A stretch of 30,999 nucleotides of DNA, taken from Asaia bogorensis. GTDB taxonomy: Bacteria > Pseudomonadota > Alphaproteobacteria > Acetobacterales > Acetobacteraceae. The notes beneath the pieces are model-generated. The model made no database searches. It was not told the origin of the DNA and saw only the letters and a list, made by a program, of their open reading frames with translations. This document shows, one piece after another, positions 8,209 through 17,073 of the stretch. The position numbers were made by a program, and so were the translations under genes. Where the stretch lies: positions 1-30,999 of the forward strand of contig CAMCEP010000004.1 of assembly GCA_945873675.1 (NCBI GenBank). The letters are read 5' to 3'. How positions within the stretch are numbered: position 1 is the first letter of the stretch; every line of letters starts with the position of its first letter.

Positions 8209-8236
8209 CTCACCCCCAACCTTGGAAGGAAGAAGG

Positions 8237-9283
8237 ATGACAACGACTCGCAGACAAATCGGCCGCTTGCTGCTGGGTGCTGGCGTGGCCGCGCCTTTGC
8301 ATTTCACCCGGACCGCTATTGCTCAGCCGAAAGCCGGCGATGAGCTTGTGGTGGGCATTTGGGGCGGTGCGCAGGAACGCATTGTGCGTGAGCATGTGGA
8401 AAAAGCGCTGCTGGCAAAATACCCTGGTGTGAAGGTCAGCTATGTGCTGGGCGGCACGCCAGAGCGTCGCGCGCGCGCCTATGCTGAGCGGGGCCGGCCA
8501 AGTTTCGATGTTATTTACTTGAATATCTTCGAAAGCCGGCAGGCGGTGAAGGATGGCGTGACTCAGGCACCAACAGATGCGGTGCCGCAATTTGCAAACC
8601 TTAATGATGTCGCAAAGCTTGGCGGTTATGCCGTGGCCTTCAACCCCGTTACAGTGGTTTACGACAAGCGTAAGGCATCAAAACCGGTGACTAGCTGGCA
8701 GGATTTGTGGAATCCGGAATGGCGCGGTCGCATTGCCTGGCCATCCTATCCGGGCGCACAGGGTACCGCCGCGCTATTGATGGCCGCCAAGATTTTCGGC
8801 GGTAGTGAGAACGCGATTGACATCGGCTTCCGCAAGATCAGGGAGCTGAAGCCCTTCGCCGCCATTCAGGGCAGTCAGGATCAGCTTTACGGCATGTTCG
8901 ATCAGGGTGTTGCGGATATCTCGGTCGAATTCGGCAGCTTCACGCGAAGCTATGCCGAAACACGCAACCCGAATATCGAAATCGCCAATCCGGTTGAAGG
9001 GCAGGCCATTGCCATGAATGTGGCCTGCATCACGGTTGGCACGCGGAACCAGAAGCTTGCGGAAGAATGGGTCAATCTGCATCTCTCCGCGCCCTGCATG
9101 CTGGCCTACGCACAGCAAATCTACTACTCGCCCACAGTGAAAAATCTTGCCATTCCCGTTGAATTGCAGCCAAAGCTTGTGCTTGGGCCTGATGTGGCAA
9201 AGCTGGTCGATTTCGATTGGGATGTGGTCATTCGCAACCAGCCCGCCTGGACCGGCCGCTTCAATCGCGAAATCGCGGGTTGA
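8237..9283 (+). CDS. Periplasmic substrate-binding protein (PotD/AfuA-like)
   Basis: A 348-residue extracellular solute-binding protein. ATG 8237 follows a strong GGAAGGAAGAAGG site. The N-terminus TTTRRQIGRLLLGAG is Tat-like (two Arg before a hydrophobic run) with cleavage probably after the Ala-Ile-Ala of TRTAIAQ near residue 30. The mature part begins ELVVGIWGGAQERI and contains FDVIYLN and SWQDLWNPEWRGRIAWPS, the common pattern of the spermidine/thiamine/iron binding group. It delivers ligand to the fused permease encoded next. Ligand is unknown; the residues facing the cleft cannot be assigned without a structure. Confidence 0.9.
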   Translation: MTTTRRQIGRLLLGAGVAAPLHFTRTAIAQPKAGDELVVGIWGGAQERIVREHVEKALLAKYPGVKVSYVLGGTPERRARAYAERGRPSFDVIYLNIFESRQAVKDGVTQAPTDAVPQFANLNDVAKLGGYAVAFNPVTVVYDKRKASKPVTSWQDLWNPEWRGRIAWPSYPGAQGTAALLMAAKIFGGSENAIDIGFRKIRELKPFAAIQGSQDQLYGMFDQGVADISVEFGSFTRSYAETRNPNIEIANPVEGQAIAMNVACITVGTRNQKLAEEWVNLHLSAPCMLAYAQQIYYSPTVKNLAIPVELQPKLVLGPDVAKLVDFDWDVVIRNQPAWTGRFNREIAG

Positions 9284-10998
9284 ACCAGACCGTGACCGGA
9301 ACGCCAGCAAGCCGGCCTATGCTTGGGCCGATACTCGCGTTTCCGGTCACTTTATGGTTATTGCTGACTTTCGCGGCACCCTTTGCGGTACTGACGCTGC
9401 TGTCCTTGCATGAATACCCCGATCCCTTCGGGCCTATCATCCAGTCACCCTCGGTAGCCCAGTTCGCTGCGATTTTCGGTGATGAGTTTCTTGTTCGCAT
9501 CATCATCGAAACAATTCTGCTTGGTGCTGGTGTTACAGCGCTCACAGTACTGTTGGGCTACCCGCTCGCGCTCTGGTTGGTGCGGCTTCCAGTGAAATGG
9601 CGGCCGCTTGCCTTCGCGGTGATCCTTATTCCGCTACTCACCAATGTTGTCGTGCGCTCGCTTGGGATCGTGTTATTGCTCGCGCCGGATGGGCTGATCA
9701 ATCAAGTGTTTGGGATATTCGGCATCCCGCCCTTTCGGCAGATGCTCTATACTCATGGCGCGGTAGCGCTGGCGCTGGCGCAGGTATTCATGCCCTTCAT
9801 GGTGCTCGCACTTTATGATGTGCTGCAGGGCACCAGCCCGCGCGTGCATGAGGCAGCAGAAAGTCTAGGCGCTTCCCGCACTATCCGGGTTTTTCTCGTT
9901 GATCTGCCGCTATCGCTGCCGGGTTTGCGGGCCGGCATCATCATCGTTTTTCTGATGGCTTCCACCGCCTATGTCTCGGCCACGCTGCTCGGCGGCAAGA
10001 AGGTCTGGACCACCGGCATGTTGGTTTGGCAGGAAGCACTGCAAAATCTGAATGCACCGATGGCAGCCGCCTTGGCCTTGGTCATGACACTGGCGAGTAC
10101 CGCTTTCGCACTGGTGGTGATTTGGATCACGCGTAAGCTCACACCCTGGAAAAGCGGCGCGCCCTGTAGTTTCCGCAGCGTGCCGGGATGGCTGCTTAAA
10201 GCCTTGGACCTTTTCGGACCGGTCATTGGCAAATTGCTCCTGGCCAGCAGCCTTCTTCTGCTTTTACTGCCGCTAGTGCTGGTGATGATCCAAAGCTTTA
10301 ATGATGTGCCACAGGCAACCGTTGCCGGCTTTCGCGCCTTCACCCTGAAATGGTATGAACGTGTTTTGTTCGGTGGCGCTTATGCCGCTAGTTTCTGGAT
10401 TTCTGTTCAGCTTGCTGCCGCAACCGCGGTGCTTACGATTGGGCTAGCGCTTCCCGCCGCCTTCGCCCTATCGCGCCACCGCTTTCGTGGTTTGACGGCG
10501 CTATCAGCCTTTTGGACCTTGCCGCTTTCCTTGCCCCATGTCGCGATTGGCGTTGGCATGCTGAAGCTTTTGCAGATCTTTACCGCCATACCGTCCTTTC
10601 TTGGCATGCTCGCCGTGCATGTTGTGCTGGTTCTGCCCTTTTCGATCGCACTGCTCCAGGCATCCGTCGAACAACTGGACAAGGCGCAGGAAGATGCCGC
10701 TGCCAGCCTTGGCGCGTCAGCCCCGTCGCGTTTCCTGTTGGTCATGATGCCGGGCCTAGCGCCTGGGCTGGTGGCGGCAGGTATCATGAGCTTTCTCATC
10801 TCCTTCGGGGAAGTCACCGTGACCAGTTTTCTGACCACTGCGCGCATGACAACCTTGCCGGTGCGGATCTATGCTGAAGCCAGCTTCAGCCTGGAACCGA
10901 CCGTGCATGCCGTATCGGCGATACTGATTGTGGTAACCGTTCTGCTGCTGATGATTCTCAATCGCCTTGTGCGTCTCGATCGGCTCTATGCACGTTGA
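9280..10998 (+). CDS. ABC importer permease with two fused transmembrane domains
   Basis: A 572-residue membrane protein if TTG 9280 (overlapping the preceding stop as TTGA) is the start; GTG 9292 and ATG 9319 are alternatives. It contains two successive binding-protein-dependent permease domains. The first spans about residues 15-305 with an EAA loop EAAESLGASRTIRVFLVDLPLSL; the second spans about 325-570 with QEDAAASLGASAPSRFLLVMMP. Each has about six membrane segments. Usually PotB and PotC are separate genes; the single-chain arrangement is like FbpB iron permeases. It would form the whole membrane channel with the ATPase at 7177 and the binding protein at 8237. Confidence 0.9.
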   Translation: MNQTVTGTPASRPMLGPILAFPVTLWLLLTFAAPFAVLTLLSLHEYPDPFGPIIQSPSVAQFAAIFGDEFLVRIIIETILLGAGVTALTVLLGYPLALWLVRLPVKWRPLAFAVILIPLLTNVVVRSLGIVLLLAPDGLINQVFGIFGIPPFRQMLYTHGAVALALAQVFMPFMVLALYDVLQGTSPRVHEAAESLGASRTIRVFLVDLPLSLPGLRAGIIIVFLMASTAYVSATLLGGKKVWTTGMLVWQEALQNLNAPMAAALALVMTLASTAFALVVIWITRKLTPWKSGAPCSFRSVPGWLLKALDLFGPVIGKLLLASSLLLLLLPLVLVMIQSFNDVPQATVAGFRAFTLKWYERVLFGGAYAASFWISVQLAAATAVLTIGLALPAAFALSRHRFRGLTALSAFWTLPLSLPHVAIGVGMLKLLQIFTAIPSFLGMLAVHVVLVLPFSIALLQASVEQLDKAQEDAAASLGASAPSRFLLVMMPGLAPGLVAAGIMSFLISFGEVTVTSFLTTARMTTLPVRIYAEASFSLEPTVHAVSAILIVVTVLLLMILNRLVRLDRLYAR

Positions 10999-11032
10999 AC
11001 ATGGCTTGAAGCCTAAGGACAGGAATGCAACG

Positions 11033-11488
11033 ATGAACGAGAATGAAGCAAGCCCATTAAAGCTTCCCCCTATCATCACCAGGCGCATCGCAGACCTTGA
11101 GACATTCAAGATATCTGACAAGGACACTAACTACTTCGCCATGATCGCCGACCCAGTCAGGGATCAGGTGCCTTTTTCTATTTTCCTCGAAATTTTCGAG
11201 CCTGGCGGAAAGACCCCCTGGCATCGTCACGGCCATGCGCATGAAATGTTCTTTGTGCTGAGCGGTGAGGCAAAATCCGTCTGCGACGGGGTGGAAGTGC
11301 ATGTAAAGGCGGGCGAGAGCTTCATCGTGCGGCCGGGCAATGAGCATGAGGTGATCAATATCGGGCAGGACAAGCTTTATTGTCTGACCGTCATGCTGCC
11401 CAATGAGGATTTTGCCGAACTTGTCCGCAGCGGCTTTCGTGTGCCCCTGACGCCAGAGGACATCGCTACGATTACAGGCAACCGATGA
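11033..11488 (+). CDS. Cupin-domain protein
   Basis: A 151-residue protein starting at ATG 11033 after AGGACAGG. The single cupin barrel shows the first conserved motif GGKTPWHRHGHAHEMFFVLSG (His residues and Glu as metal ligands). The second motif lies around FIVRPGNEHEVINIG. Cupins of this size are metal-binding enzymes, isomerases or ligand sensors. It is the last gene of the block A series, 34 bases after the permease, so a role with a product of the pathway is likely, but which is unknown. No DNA-binding domain is present. Confidence 0.85.
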   Translation: MNENEASPLKLPPIITRRIADLETFKISDKDTNYFAMIADPVRDQVPFSIFLEIFEPGGKTPWHRHGHAHEMFFVLSGEAKSVCDGVEVHVKAGESFIVRPGNEHEVINIGQDKLYCLTVMLPNEDFAELVRSGFRVPLTPEDIATITGNR

Positions 11489-11544
11489 ACATGGGTGCCT
11501 GTGGATTGCGGCGTCCAAAAGCTCCATGCGCGCAATTCACGCTG

Positions 11545-11589
11545 AAAAAATTCTTTCGCTTCGCATTTCCCTTTTTTACGAAGCGAAGG
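11545..11589 (-). terminator. Intrinsic terminator for the dipeptide importer operon
   Basis: On the minus strand a 9-pair perfect stem TTCGCTTCG/CGAAGCGAA (11555-11563 with 11579-11587), extendable by one wobble and one G-C pair, has a 15-base loop. It is followed four bases later by six T residues (AAAAAA at 11545-11550 on the plus strand). It lies just past the stop of the last importer gene. For the converging cupin transcript the stem is present but no T run follows. Confidence 0.7.
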
Positions 11590-11600
11590 CTTGATTCGGG

Positions 11601-12584
11601 TCATTTATGGTGGCAGGCAACCGCGCTATCTCCGTCGTAAAATTGCAAACTCGGTCTTTCCTTCCCACACAGATCTGTCGCCTTCAGGCAGCGTGGATGA
11701 AAGGCACAGCCTGATGGAGGCGAGAGTGGAGATGGTAATTCCCCACGAATAGCCTTGAAGTTGACGCCAATATTGCCTTCAAGTGAGAGCTTGGGCACGC
11801 TATCTAATAAGGCTTGGGTATAGGGGTGCTGGGGCGCCGCATAAAGCTTCGCTGCTGTTTCAAGTTCTACGATACGTCCCAGATACATGACCGCGACCCT
11901 ATCGCTGACATGGCGCACCACGGAAAGATCATGGCTGATGAAGATTGTCGTCAAGCCAAACTCCTGCCGTAAATCCAGGAATAGGTTCAAGATTTGTGCC
12001 TGAATGGAAACGTCAAGCGATGCGACAGGCTCATCACAAATCAGCACTTCAGGCCGCATGGCAAGGGCGCGGGCGATCGCGATGCGTTGGCGTTGCCCGC
12101 CGGAAAACTGATGCGGAAAACGCGCTGCATAAGCAGGGTCCAGCCCAACCCTAGCCAACCATTCTTCAGCGAAATTTGCGGCTTCATGGCGTGCTATCAG
12201 ACCATGGGTGATTGGACCTTCTGTGATTGTTTCACCCACGCGGCGCCGTGGATTGAGTGAGGCAAACGGGTCCTGAAAGACAGTCTGAATACGGGTCGTG
12301 GTCTTGCGCCCGGCCTGCATCGGGGGCGTGCCATGCAGCCGGATGTCCCCCTCGCTTGGCTCAAGAATACCCGCAAGCATTCGGCCAAGGGTGGATTTTC
12401 CGCATCCGGATTCACCCACCAGGCCAAGGGTTTCTCCACGTCTTACGCCCAGCGACACATTTGTTACTGCCATCACTGGGCGACGATCCAGCTTGGCGCC
12501 AAACATGGTGGCGATGCGATCACCCAGCGTGATGTGCGGACTGAAGCGGCGGGAGATATTATCCGCAGTCAAAATTTCGTTCAT
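11601..12584 (-). CDS. Dipeptide/oligopeptide ABC importer ATPase (DppF/OppF type)
   Basis: A 327-residue ATPase. The ATG at 12584 overlaps the DppD-like stop (ATGA); the longer frame to 12659 lies inside that gene. It has Walker A GESGCGKST, Q-loop TVFQDPFASLNPR, signature FSGGQRQR, Walker B VLICDEPVASLD and HDLSVVRHVSDR. The C-terminal oligopeptide-importer extension has SGCAFHPRC, followed by further Cys residues, typical of DppF/OppF. It pairs with the DppD-like subunit to energise the permease pair. Last gene of the minus-strand operon, followed by a terminator. Confidence 0.93.
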   Translation of the reverse strand: MNEILTADNISRRFSPHITLGDRIATMFGAKLDRRPVMAVTNVSLGVRRGETLGLVGESGCGKSTLGRMLAGILEPSEGDIRLHGTPPMQAGRKTTTRIQTVFQDPFASLNPRRRVGETITEGPITHGLIARHEAANFAEEWLARVGLDPAYAARFPHQFSGGQRQRIAIARALAMRPEVLICDEPVASLDVSIQAQILNLFLDLRQEFGLTTIFISHDLSVVRHVSDRVAVMYLGRIVELETAAKLYAAPQHPYTQALLDSVPKLSLEGNIGVNFKAIRGELPSPLSPPSGCAFHPRCLKATDLCGKERPSLQFYDGDSAVACHHK

Positions 12585-13552
12585 GCAGCGCCAGCCAGTG
12601 GATGATGGCAAAAGGCTCCATGGCGCTCGTCGCCGACAGGAGGCGGTTCCGATCGGCAAAGATCATCCGCATGAGAACACCGCGGCGCGAAAGGACAACC
12701 TGGCGGCACATTCAAAGGTGAGGGCGTACTGCCCGGTATTTGCGTGAGCTTCTGCCCAGGCGCGGCCAATGCCGGCAAGCTATCAAGCAGGCCACGCGTG
12801 TAGGGATGCAAGGGCGCGCGGAGGACATCGCTGACTGGCCCATATTCAACGATACGGCCGAGGTAAAGCACAATCACGCGATCAGCCAAGGATGAAACAA
12901 TGGCCAGATCATGGCTGATCCAAATCAGTGCTGTGCCGCTTTCCTGCGCGAGTGTCTTCATCTCAGCGAGGATTTGCGCCTGGATGGAAACATCCAGTGC
13001 CGTAGTCGGTTCATCCGCGATGATCAATTCCGGTTCATGCAAAAGCGCGATGGCAATGGCCACGCGTTGTCGCATTCCGCCAGAAAATTCATGCGGATAG
13101 GCATTCAAGCGCGCTGCCGCATCTGGAATGCCAACCCGTGCGAGGCTGCGCGCCGCAAGGGCGAGTGCAGCGCCCTCTCCACCGCCACCATGCGCCTGAA
13201 CGGCCATGGCCATCTGCTGACCAATGGTGAGCACTGGATTCAACGTGGCCGCCGGGTCCTGGAAAATCATGGCAATCCGCTTGCCGCGCAGTTTGCGCAT
13301 TTCGGCTTGCGGTAGCCCAACCAGTTCCTGCCCGCGAAACAGTACGGAACCGCCGGCGATGCGCCCAGGTGCATCCAAAAGACCAATGAGCGAAAAGCCG
13401 GTGACCGATTTGCCGGAACCGGACTCTCCAACCAGGCCCAGTATTTCGCCGCGTTCAAGCGTGAAGGATATGCCGTCCACTGCCTTGATCGTGCCGGCGC
13501 GGGTTTCGAAATGCGTGCGCAGGTCGCGCACCTGAAGCAGCGCCTTCGTCAT
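12581..13552 (-). CDS. Dipeptide/oligopeptide ABC importer ATPase (DppD/OppD type)
   Basis: A 323-residue ATPase with Walker A GESGSGKSV, Q-loop MIFQDPAATLNPV, signature FSGGMRQR, Walker B LIIADEPTTALD and the switch region ISHDLAIVSSLADR. The end has the oligo_HPY pattern GCPFAPRCSHADDLC, thought to bind an iron-sulphur centre in some members. Start and stop both overlap neighbours by four bases (ATGA), indicating strict translational coupling in the B-C-D-F order. It is the first of two ATP-binding subunits of this importer. Confidence 0.93.
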   Translation of the reverse strand: MTKALLQVRDLRTHFETRAGTIKAVDGISFTLERGEILGLVGESGSGKSVTGFSLIGLLDAPGRIAGGSVLFRGQELVGLPQAEMRKLRGKRIAMIFQDPAATLNPVLTIGQQMAMAVQAHGGGGEGAALALAARSLARVGIPDAAARLNAYPHEFSGGMRQRVAIAIALLHEPELIIADEPTTALDVSIQAQILAEMKTLAQESGTALIWISHDLAIVSSLADRVIVLYLGRIVEYGPVSDVLRAPLHPYTRGLLDSLPALAAPGQKLTQIPGSTPSPLNVPPGCPFAPRCSHADDLCRSEPPPVGDERHGAFCHHPLAGAA

Positions 13553-14409
13553 CGGCGTAGCCTTGGATTGAACTGATCTCGCAATTGATCGCCCACAATA
13601 TTAATGGCAACAATCAGCAGGATCAGTGCAATTCCGGGATAGACCGAAATCCAGGTCCGCCCACTCATCATATATTGGAAGCCATTGGCGATCAGCATGC
13701 CGAGTGAAGGCTCGGTCGGCGGCAGGCCAAGGCCCAGAAAGGAAAGTGTAGCTTCCAGCGAAATTGCATTGGCGATCTGCACCGTGCCCACGACAATCAA
13801 GGGCGGCATGCAATTTGGTAGCAAATGCCTTAGCACAATGCTGCGTCCAGGCAGCGGCGTGGCCCGCGCAGCTTCGATATAATCCTTCTGCCGTTCGGCC
13901 GTTGCGGCGCCATAGGCCGTGCGCGCGAAATAGGCGTATTGCGCTGTGACCAAGGCGATGATCAGCGGAACTCTGCCCTGCCCAAGCACCGCAACCAGTA
14001 CAAGGGCGAGCAAAATGGCAGGGAAGGACAATTGAAGATCAACAAGCCGCATGATCCCCTGTTCGATCTTGCCGCCGATATTGGCCGCCATGATGCCAAG
14101 CGCTGTCCCTATACCAAAGGCAACCGCACCGGCCGCAATCCCCATTTGCAAGGATATACGCAGGCCATAGAGAATGGCGGAAAACAAATCCCGCCCCTGC
14201 GCATCCGTCCCAAGCCAATGGACATAACCACCAGAACCAATAAACCCCGGTGGGCGGCGCGCGTCTCGCAGGTTGAGATTGGCAAGATCATAAGGATCTT
14301 GTGGCGTAATCAGCGGCGCAGCGAGTGCAGCCGCCACAATCAGCAGTACCACCGCAAGCGCCAAGGTAGCTATCCAGTTTTCCCGATATTCGCGCCAAAA
14401 CTGCGCCAT
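13549..14409 (-). CDS. Dipeptide/oligopeptide ABC importer permease (DppC type)
   Basis: A 286-residue membrane protein. ATG 14409 shares one base with the DppB-like stop (TGATG) and has GGAAGG six bases upstream; a GTG one codon earlier is possible. It shows the DppC N-terminal helix, the periplasmic HWLGTDAQGRDLFSAILYG motif near residues 64-82, and the EAA loop DYIEAARATPLPGRSIVLRH near residues 176-195. It ends in VGDQLRDQFNPRLRR, the standard C-terminus. Five to six membrane segments are visible. Confidence 0.93.
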   Translation of the reverse strand: MAQFWREYRENWIATLALAVVLLIVAAALAAPLITPQDPYDLANLNLRDARRPPGFIGSGGYVHWLGTDAQGRDLFSAILYGLRISLQMGIAAGAVAFGIGTALGIMAANIGGKIEQGIMRLVDLQLSFPAILLALVLVAVLGQGRVPLIIALVTAQYAYFARTAYGAATAERQKDYIEAARATPLPGRSIVLRHLLPNCMPPLIVVGTVQIANAISLEATLSFLGLGLPPTEPSLGMLIANGFQYMMSGRTWISVYPGIALILLIVAINIVGDQLRDQFNPRLRR

Positions 14410-15383
14410 CACACACGCCTTCCGCGCCTGAGGCGCGGGTCCAGCACGGCATAGGTCAAATCAACCACCAGATTGATGGTGACAAACAAAAACGCCACCA
14501 GGATCAGATAACCGACCATTACTGGCCGATCGAGCGAGGTGATGGAATCAATAATCAGCTTGCCAACGCCAGGCCAGGAAAAGATCGTTTCCGTCACTAC
14601 AGCGAATGCAAGCGTGGAGCCGAATTCCAGGCCGAAGACGGTCACCAAGGGAATGGAAATCAGCCGCAGTACATGCCGCCGCAGAATGGTGAAATCCGTG
14701 AGCCCCGCGGCGCGGGCGAATTTCACCGTATCTGACAGCATGATTTCACGCGTGCCAGCGCGCGACAGGCGGATCAGCATGGCGAGCTTGAACAGGCTGA
14801 GATTGATCGCCGGAAGTGCCAGGAATCGCAGCCCTTCCCAGGTGAGGAATGACCACCCGACGCCAAACACTTCAATCGTCGGCCCGCGATCCCCGGCGGG
14901 TAGCCAATCAAGATTGACCGCAAAGGTCAGGATAAGGATCAGGCCCACCCAGAAGGTTGGCACCGAAAATCCCAAAACGGATGCCGCCATAATGGCCTTG
15001 GAGACAGGGCTTTCCGGCCGATAGCCAGCATAAATGCCAAGCGGGATGCCGATGAAGGCACCGATCAGCACCGAAGTTAGCGCCAATTCCAATGTTGCCG
15101 GCAGACGGCTCAGCACCAAGTGCAGCACCGGGATATTCAGCACAAAGCTCCGCCCTAAATCGCCCTGCAACAACCGGCCCAGAAAGGCCAGATATTGCCG
15201 CCAAAGCGGCTGATCCAGGCCGTAATGGCGAATGGTTGCTTCCCGAATATCCTGGGTTGCATCTGGGGAAATCAGCACGTCAATCGGATTGCCGATGGCA
15301 TAGACGCCAAGAAAGACAAGCGCCGACATGGCGAGCATGACGAAGCCAGACTGAATGAGGCGCTGAATGATATACCCGAACAT
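14409..15383 (-). CDS. Dipeptide/oligopeptide ABC importer permease (DppB type)
   Basis: A 324-residue membrane protein with the DppB pattern: N-terminal helix MFGYIIQRLIQSGFVML, then a periplasmic GLDQPLWRQYLAFLGRLLQGD. A cytoplasmic loop carries ARAAGLTDFTILRRHVLR, and the protein ends DLTYAVLDPRLRRG. First gene of the minus-strand importer operon. It diverges from the binding-protein gene with only 83 bases between the two starts, so the two halves of the importer are probably controlled from one spacer. Confidence 0.93.
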   Translation of the reverse strand: MFGYIIQRLIQSGFVMLAMSALVFLGVYAIGNPIDVLISPDATQDIREATIRHYGLDQPLWRQYLAFLGRLLQGDLGRSFVLNIPVLHLVLSRLPATLELALTSVLIGAFIGIPLGIYAGYRPESPVSKAIMAASVLGFSVPTFWVGLILILTFAVNLDWLPAGDRGPTIEVFGVGWSFLTWEGLRFLALPAINLSLFKLAMLIRLSRAGTREIMLSDTVKFARAAGLTDFTILRRHVLRLISIPLVTVFGLEFGSTLAFAVVTETIFSWPGVGKLIIDSITSLDRPVMVGYLILVAFLFVTINLVVDLTYAVLDPRLRRGRRV

Positions 15384-15403
15384 TAAAAGTGATTATCTGG
15401 CAT

Positions 15404-15433
15404 TTGACAGCAAGCGCAAGCTCTTCCTAGCAT
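15404..15433 (+). promoter_or_regulatory. Candidate sigma-70 promoter for the binding-protein operon
   Basis: A perfect TTGACA (15404-15409) is followed after 18 bases by TAGCAT (15428-15433, four of six consensus bases). It sits 33 bases before the chosen start of the dipeptide-type binding protein. It lies in the spacer shared with the divergent permease operon. Alpha-proteobacterial promoters tolerate such -10 boxes, but the call is by eye. Confidence 0.4.
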
Positions 15434-15466
15434 CCTTATGACAGAAGGCTGATGGGAGAATTGGAC

Positions 15467-17056
15467 ATGCGTTGGAATTACCGCCGCTTTGCTTTGGCGA
15501 CAGTCGGCATGGCCTGCATGGCCGGTGTGGCTTCTGCTCAGACCCTCACCATGGGCGTGATTGCGGGGCCGGAGAGCATTGACCCGCATTTCACCGCAAC
15601 AGGCACCCATTCGGAAGCGCTGAAGCATGTTTTTGATACGCTGACCCATTCCGGCGATAATCTGCAGATCGAACCCGGCCTTGCGGAATCCTGGCGCATT
15701 GTGGACCCGAATACCTGGGAATTTCGGCTCCGCCGCGGCGTAAAATTCCATGATGGGTCGGACATGACCGCGGAAGATGTGGCGGCTTCCATCCGCCGCA
15801 TGCAGCAATTGTCCGGTCCGAATCCAACCCGGATTTATGTGCGCCGCGTGCAGGAAATCCGCATTGTTGATTCGCACACTATCCAGATCATCACCGATGG
15901 TCCGGCACCGACGCTCCCCAATGATTTCATCCGGCTTTTCATTACCTCGGCCCGTGCTACCGCAGGCCTCACCCCGGAAAACGCCAATGAGGCCTTTAAT
16001 AGCGGCCGCGCGGCGATCGGCACCGGACCTTATCGGTTTTCATCCTGGACGCCGCGTGAACAATTTGCGGTGGAGCGCAGCGATAACTACTGGGGCAGTC
16101 GTCCCGCCTGGGGCCGCGTGGTGCGGCGTGAAATCTCCAACCCCGCCGCGCGCGTGGCGCAGCTTCGCACCGGCCAGGTAGATATGATTGTGCGTGTGCC
16201 GGCCGCCGATGTCTCAACCCTTGAACGCGACCGCAATATCAGCGTGCTGAAGGCAGAGACTGTCTATGTCTTCAATCTGGCGCTTGATCAACGTGAGCCA
16301 ACGCCGCAAGTGACGGCCCGCGATGGATCGCGCTTGGCCGCGAACCCGTATCGCGATGCGCGTGTGCGGGAGGCGATTGACCTTGCCATTGATCGCCGCG
16401 CGCTGGCGGAAATTGCCATGGAAGGGCTCGGGTCGCCGGTCAGCCAGATGGTCACACCGGGTATCTTTGGCTTCAATCCGGCGCTGACGATTCCAACGCC
16501 GAATATCAATCGCGCGCGTCAGCTTTTGACCGAAGCGGGCTATCCCAATGGCTTTCGCATGGTGCTGAACTTCACCAATAATCGCCTGCCTGGTGATGCC
16601 GGTGTTGGTGCGGCCATGACGCAAATGCTGGCGCGCATTGGCCTTGAAGTACAGGCGGCCGGCCAGCCGGCGGCGGTGATTTTCCCGGCCCGCGCGCGGG
16701 GCGAGCTTTCCAATATCATGGCCGGCTGGGGAACTCTTACCGGTGAGGCGAATTACTATTACGCTGCCAATGCGCATTCCAATAATGCGCAGCTTCGGCT
16801 TGGTGCCTTCAATTGGAATGGTTTTTCTGATCCGGAAATTGACCGACTGATCCAGGCCGCCAATGTGGAGTTGGATGACAAGAAGCGCGAAGCCCTGCTG
16901 CAACAGGTTGGCGCGCTTTGGAATGGAAAGCGCGTTGTAATCCCTCTCGCTGCGGTGGCTTCTGCCTGGGCCATGCGGCGTGATCGTGTGACGCTACGCG
17001 TTGGCCGGAGCGACGAGGAAACCTACGCCTGGGATATAAGCCCAGTCAGCCGCTAA
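15467..17056 (+). CDS. Peptide-type ABC importer substrate-binding protein (SBP_bac_5, DppA-like)
   Basis: A 529-residue periplasmic protein. ATG 15467 is chosen over ATG 15452 because GGGAG lies 8 bases upstream and the signal peptide then starts MRWNYRRFALATVG, with cleavage after ASAQ near residue 25. Family 5 landmarks are present: SIDPHFTATG, LAESWRIVDPNTWEFRLRRGVKFHDGS, AEDVAASIRRM, GTGPYRFSSW, and DARVREAIDLAIDRRALA. It partners the divergent DppBCDF-like operon. Family members bind peptides, glutathione, nickel, opines or ureides, so the cargo is open. The four enzymes downstream suggest an amide- or peptide-like compound. Confidence 0.92.
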   Translation: MRWNYRRFALATVGMACMAGVASAQTLTMGVIAGPESIDPHFTATGTHSEALKHVFDTLTHSGDNLQIEPGLAESWRIVDPNTWEFRLRRGVKFHDGSDMTAEDVAASIRRMQQLSGPNPTRIYVRRVQEIRIVDSHTIQIITDGPAPTLPNDFIRLFITSARATAGLTPENANEAFNSGRAAIGTGPYRFSSWTPREQFAVERSDNYWGSRPAWGRVVRREISNPAARVAQLRTGQVDMIVRVPAADVSTLERDRNISVLKAETVYVFNLALDQREPTPQVTARDGSRLAANPYRDARVREAIDLAIDRRALAEIAMEGLGSPVSQMVTPGIFGFNPALTIPTPNINRARQLLTEAGYPNGFRMVLNFTNNRLPGDAGVGAAMTQMLARIGLEVQAAGQPAAVIFPARARGELSNIMAGWGTLTGEANYYYAANAHSNNAQLRLGAFNWNGFSDPEIDRLIQAANVELDDKKREALLQQVGALWNGKRVVIPLAAVASAWAMRRDRVTLRVGRSDEETYAWDISPVSR

Positions 17057-17073
17057 GCGCGAAGCGTTAGATC

